From Flavobacterium sp. MDT1-60 (lineage in GTDB: Bacteria > Bacteroidota > Bacteroidia > Flavobacteriales > Flavobacteriaceae): a stretch of 64,000 nt of DNA. The DNA is taken from contig NZ_CP062159.1 of the NCBI RefSeq assembly GCF_014844035.1, positions 1,922,001-1,986,000 on the forward strand, given 5' to 3'. Position 1 is the first letter of the stretch. Every line of letters begins with the position of its first letter. Made by a program: the position numbers and the translations under genes. Below, piece after piece: positions 62,049 through 64,000 of this stretch. The notes under the pieces were generated by a model that searched no databases, had not been told where the DNA came from, and saw only the letters and a list, made by a program, of their open reading frames with translations.

Positions 62049-62058
62049 TTAAACATAG

Positions 62059-62303
62059 CCCACGGTTGAAACCGTGGGAAACGTATTAGGATTATGGATT
62101 GCGCTCCCGTGGTTTCAACCACGGGCTATGTTTAAATACACATTCTAATTACGATTTATAGACAATCTTGTCATTTCGACGAAGGAGAAATCCTCGCAAG
62201 TAACTCCGCAAAGAGAAGCCAATCTTTGTCGAGCTTCTAACGAGGATTTCTCCTTCGTCGAAATGACAAACTTTGACCAAGTTCCCGCAGTTGAAACCGC
62301 GGG
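62059..62303. repeat. Block of GGTTGAAACC palindromes around a TTGTCATTTCGACG element
   Basis: Three GGTTGAAACC palindromes (62059-62078, 62106-62125, 62284-62303) flank a copy of the 44-base repeat seen at 44456, here with a perfect 29-bp inverted repeat (62168-62196 and 62241-62269). This fills the 370-base gap before cydA; the cydA -7 box TAAATTTG is at 62381-62388. Confidence 0.8.
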
Positions 62304-62418
62304 CTATGTTTTGTTGAAAAGTTTAACAAATACCAACGTATAAACTTTTTTTTAAGCAGGGAATTTCGGGTTTTAATGGGTAAATTTGTGGAACTTCATA
62401 AAACCAAATACCACTACA

Positions 62419-63765
62419 ATGGAAGAAATGCTTTTTTATGACCGAATGCAATTCGCCTTCACTATTACTTTTCACTATCTTTTTCCGCAACTTACAATGG
62501 GTCTTTCTTTGATCATTGTTTATTTCAAATGGAAATATCTTAAAACTCAAAACGAACAATACAATCACGCCACGCATTTCTGGATGAAAATTTTCGCCCT
62601 GAATTTTGCAATGGGCGTTGTAACCGGAATCCCGATGGAGTTTCAATTCGGAACCAATTGGGCTAAATTTTCTGAATTGACCGGTGGTATTATCGGCCAG
62701 ACCTTAGCGATGGAAGGGATGTTCTCGTTTTTCTTAGAATCCTCATTTCTTGGTATATTTTTATTTGGAGAAAAAATCCTCGGACATAAATGGCATTTTG
62801 TAACCGGAGTGCTGATTATGATTGGTTCCTGGGCCAGCGGTTACTTGATTATTGCTACACATTCGTGGATGCAAAATCCGGTGGGATATGAAATTTTGGC
62901 AAATGGTAAATTTGTACTGACGAATTTTAAAGCGTTGTTTCTAAATCCGTGGCTTTGGCCTTCTTATTTGCACAATCAGGCCGCTTCTTTGGTTACGAGT
63001 TCTTTTGTCGTAGCGGGAATTGGCGCTTTTTATATTTTGAGTCAGAAGAATGTTTCTTTTGGTAGATTATTTCTTAAAACGGGCGTTATTTTCGGATTGA
63101 TTTCGAGTATAATTGTGGCCGTTCCAACGGGAGATTTATTGGCGAAAAATGTCGTAAAATACCAACCCGTGACTTTTGCCGGAATGGAAGGAATTTTCCA
63201 TACGGAGAAAAAGGGTTCCGAAATTGTTTTAATTGGTCAGCCCGATGTAAAAGACAAAAAGCTGGACAATAAAATCGCCGTCCCTAATATTTTGAGTTTC
63301 CTTACCTATGGAAATTGGGATCAGGAAATTAAAGGTTTGGATCAGTTTGAAGAAGATTTACATCCAACCAATATCTCAGGATTGTATTATGCCTATCATA
63401 TTATGGTAGGACTCGGAACTGTATTTATTGGTTTGATGGTACTTTCTCTTTTTCAATTAATCAGAGGAAAATTATTCGAGACCAAATGGATTTTGTGGTC
63501 GCTTATGTTCATGATGCCGTTTCCGTATATCGCCAATACTACAGGTTGGTATACCGCCGAATTAGGCCGACAACCATGGCTCGTTTATAATTTAATGCGA
63601 ACGGCAGCCGGCGCATCGCCAACAGTTTCGTCCGGGAATACCTTATTTACTTTGCTAGGTTTTATAGGATTGTATCTTTTACTCGGAATGCTGTTTTTGC
63701 TTTTGATTGGGAAAATTATCAATAAAGGACCTCATCATGTGGAACTTTCAACAGAAAAAATATAA
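62419..63765 (+). CDS. cydA: Cytochrome bd ubiquinol oxidase subunit I
   Basis: 448 residues from ATG at 62419; a start at 62386 would lie on the -7 box. Nine or so membrane helices. The first has FAFTITFHYLFPQL with the heme-ligand His, GTNWAKFSELTGGIIGQTLAMEGMFSFFLESSFLG is the strongly conserved helix pair, and GWYTAELGRQPWLVYNLMRT is the C-terminal signature. It carries the quinol site and hemes of the bd oxidase, used at low oxygen. The Q-loop is short, as in the CydA/CioA type. cydB follows after two bases. Confidence 0.96.
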   Translation: MEEMLFYDRMQFAFTITFHYLFPQLTMGLSLIIVYFKWKYLKTQNEQYNHATHFWMKIFALNFAMGVVTGIPMEFQFGTNWAKFSELTGGIIGQTLAMEGMFSFFLESSFLGIFLFGEKILGHKWHFVTGVLIMIGSWASGYLIIATHSWMQNPVGYEILANGKFVLTNFKALFLNPWLWPSYLHNQAASLVTSSFVVAGIGAFYILSQKNVSFGRLFLKTGVIFGLISSIIVAVPTGDLLAKNVVKYQPVTFAGMEGIFHTEKKGSEIVLIGQPDVKDKKLDNKIAVPNILSFLTYGNWDQEIKGLDQFEEDLHPTNISGLYYAYHIMVGLGTVFIGLMVLSLFQLIRGKLFETKWILWSLMFMMPFPYIANTTGWYTAELGRQPWLVYNLMRTAAGASPTVSSGNTLFTLLGFIGLYLLLGMLFLLLIGKIINKGPHHVELSTEKI

Positions 63766-63767
63766 GT

Positions 63768-64000
63768 ATGGAATTTTTTTGGTACGTAGTTTTAATGGGA
63801 ATTCTGGCTGTTTATATTGTTTTAGACGGTTATGATTTTGGAGCAGGAATTATTCATTTGTTTTTGGCTAAAGATGAACAGCAAAAAAAAGCCATTACCA
63901 ATTCAATTGGCCCGTTTTGGGATGCCAACGAAGTTTGGATTATTGCTGCCGGTGGTGTTTTGTTTTTTGCTTTTCCTACTTTATATGCTTCCTCTTTCAG
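63768..64000 (+). CDS. cydB: Cytochrome bd ubiquinol oxidase subunit II (3' end cut)
   Basis: An open frame from ATG at 63768 to the window end, 77 codons visible. The N-terminus MEFFWYVVLMGILAVYIVLDGYDFGAG has the conserved LDGxDFGxG motif, followed by IGPFWDANEVWIIAAGG. It forms the membrane complex with CydA. The rest lies outside the window. Confidence 0.95.
   Translation, partial: MEFFWYVVLMGILAVYIVLDGYDFGAGIIHLFLAKDEQQKKAITNSIGPFWDANEVWIIAAGGVLFFAFPTLYASSF

Overview
The window is a contiguous piece of chromosome from a Bacteroidetes bacterium, almost certainly a Flavobacterium or a close relative. The DNA is AT-rich. Genes mostly lack Shine-Dalgarno sequences. Several promoters carry the Bacteroidetes -7 box TAnnTTTG. 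There is a gliding/type IX secretion (T9SS) type-B sorting domain protein, a TonB-dependent receptor with a carboxypeptidase-like N-terminal domain, LytS/LytTR signalling with 2TM-domain proteins, and several families of short palindromic repeats between genes. I see no rRNA, tRNA, CRISPR array, prophage or full insertion sequence. The left edge cuts a PAS-PAS histidine kinase and the right edge cuts cydB.

Layout. 1-9.9 kb: histidine kinase (partial), typA, a secreted T9SS protein, an ABC exporter pair, an unrecognised 350-residue protein with kinase-like motifs, and a lipoprotein. 10-23.5 kb: a calcineurin phosphatase fused to an outer-membrane barrel, an HD-PycTM membrane protein, a GAF protein, an SDR/TetR pair under matching palindromic operators, two membrane proteins, a nucleoid-associated protein, a four-helix-bundle protein boxed by inverted repeats, and a pRiA4b ORF-3-like acidic protein. 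23.5-28.5 kb: HPP and ClC membrane proteins, a VOC/acetyltransferase/YciI/DinB operon and a nitrilase-family amidase. 28.5-35.8 kb: TonB receptor, then a LytS-type kinase, six tandem 2TM-domain genes and a LytTR response regulator. 35.8-44.3 kb: heme A synthase, CCA-type nucleotidyltransferase, YaaA and an EmrAB-TolC efflux operon with its TetR repressor.

44.4-54.0 kb is a complete tryptophan operon on the minus strand (trpE, G, D, C, F, B, A). Four non-trp genes lie inside it and repeat hairpins fill many of its gaps. Upstream of trpE I find a short open frame with three consecutive Trp codons, a strong terminator hairpin and a competing antiterminator pairing, which together make a classical transcription attenuator. 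A second hairpin downstream of trpA looks like the operon terminator.

54-64 kb: a secreted beta-helix protein; a MarR/nitroreductase/YceI operon with two tandem palindromic operators over the promoter; a sulfur module (persulfide dioxygenase-rhodanese fusion plus two YeeE/YedE-type permease halves), with the fusion gene bracketed by copies of a 130-bp palindrome-ended element; an HD hydrolase; and cydAB for cytochrome bd oxidase. The strongest leads are the trp attenuator, the seven-copy 2TM array in which one copy appears fused in frame to the kinase, and the terminal-inverted-repeat elements around the sulfur gene.
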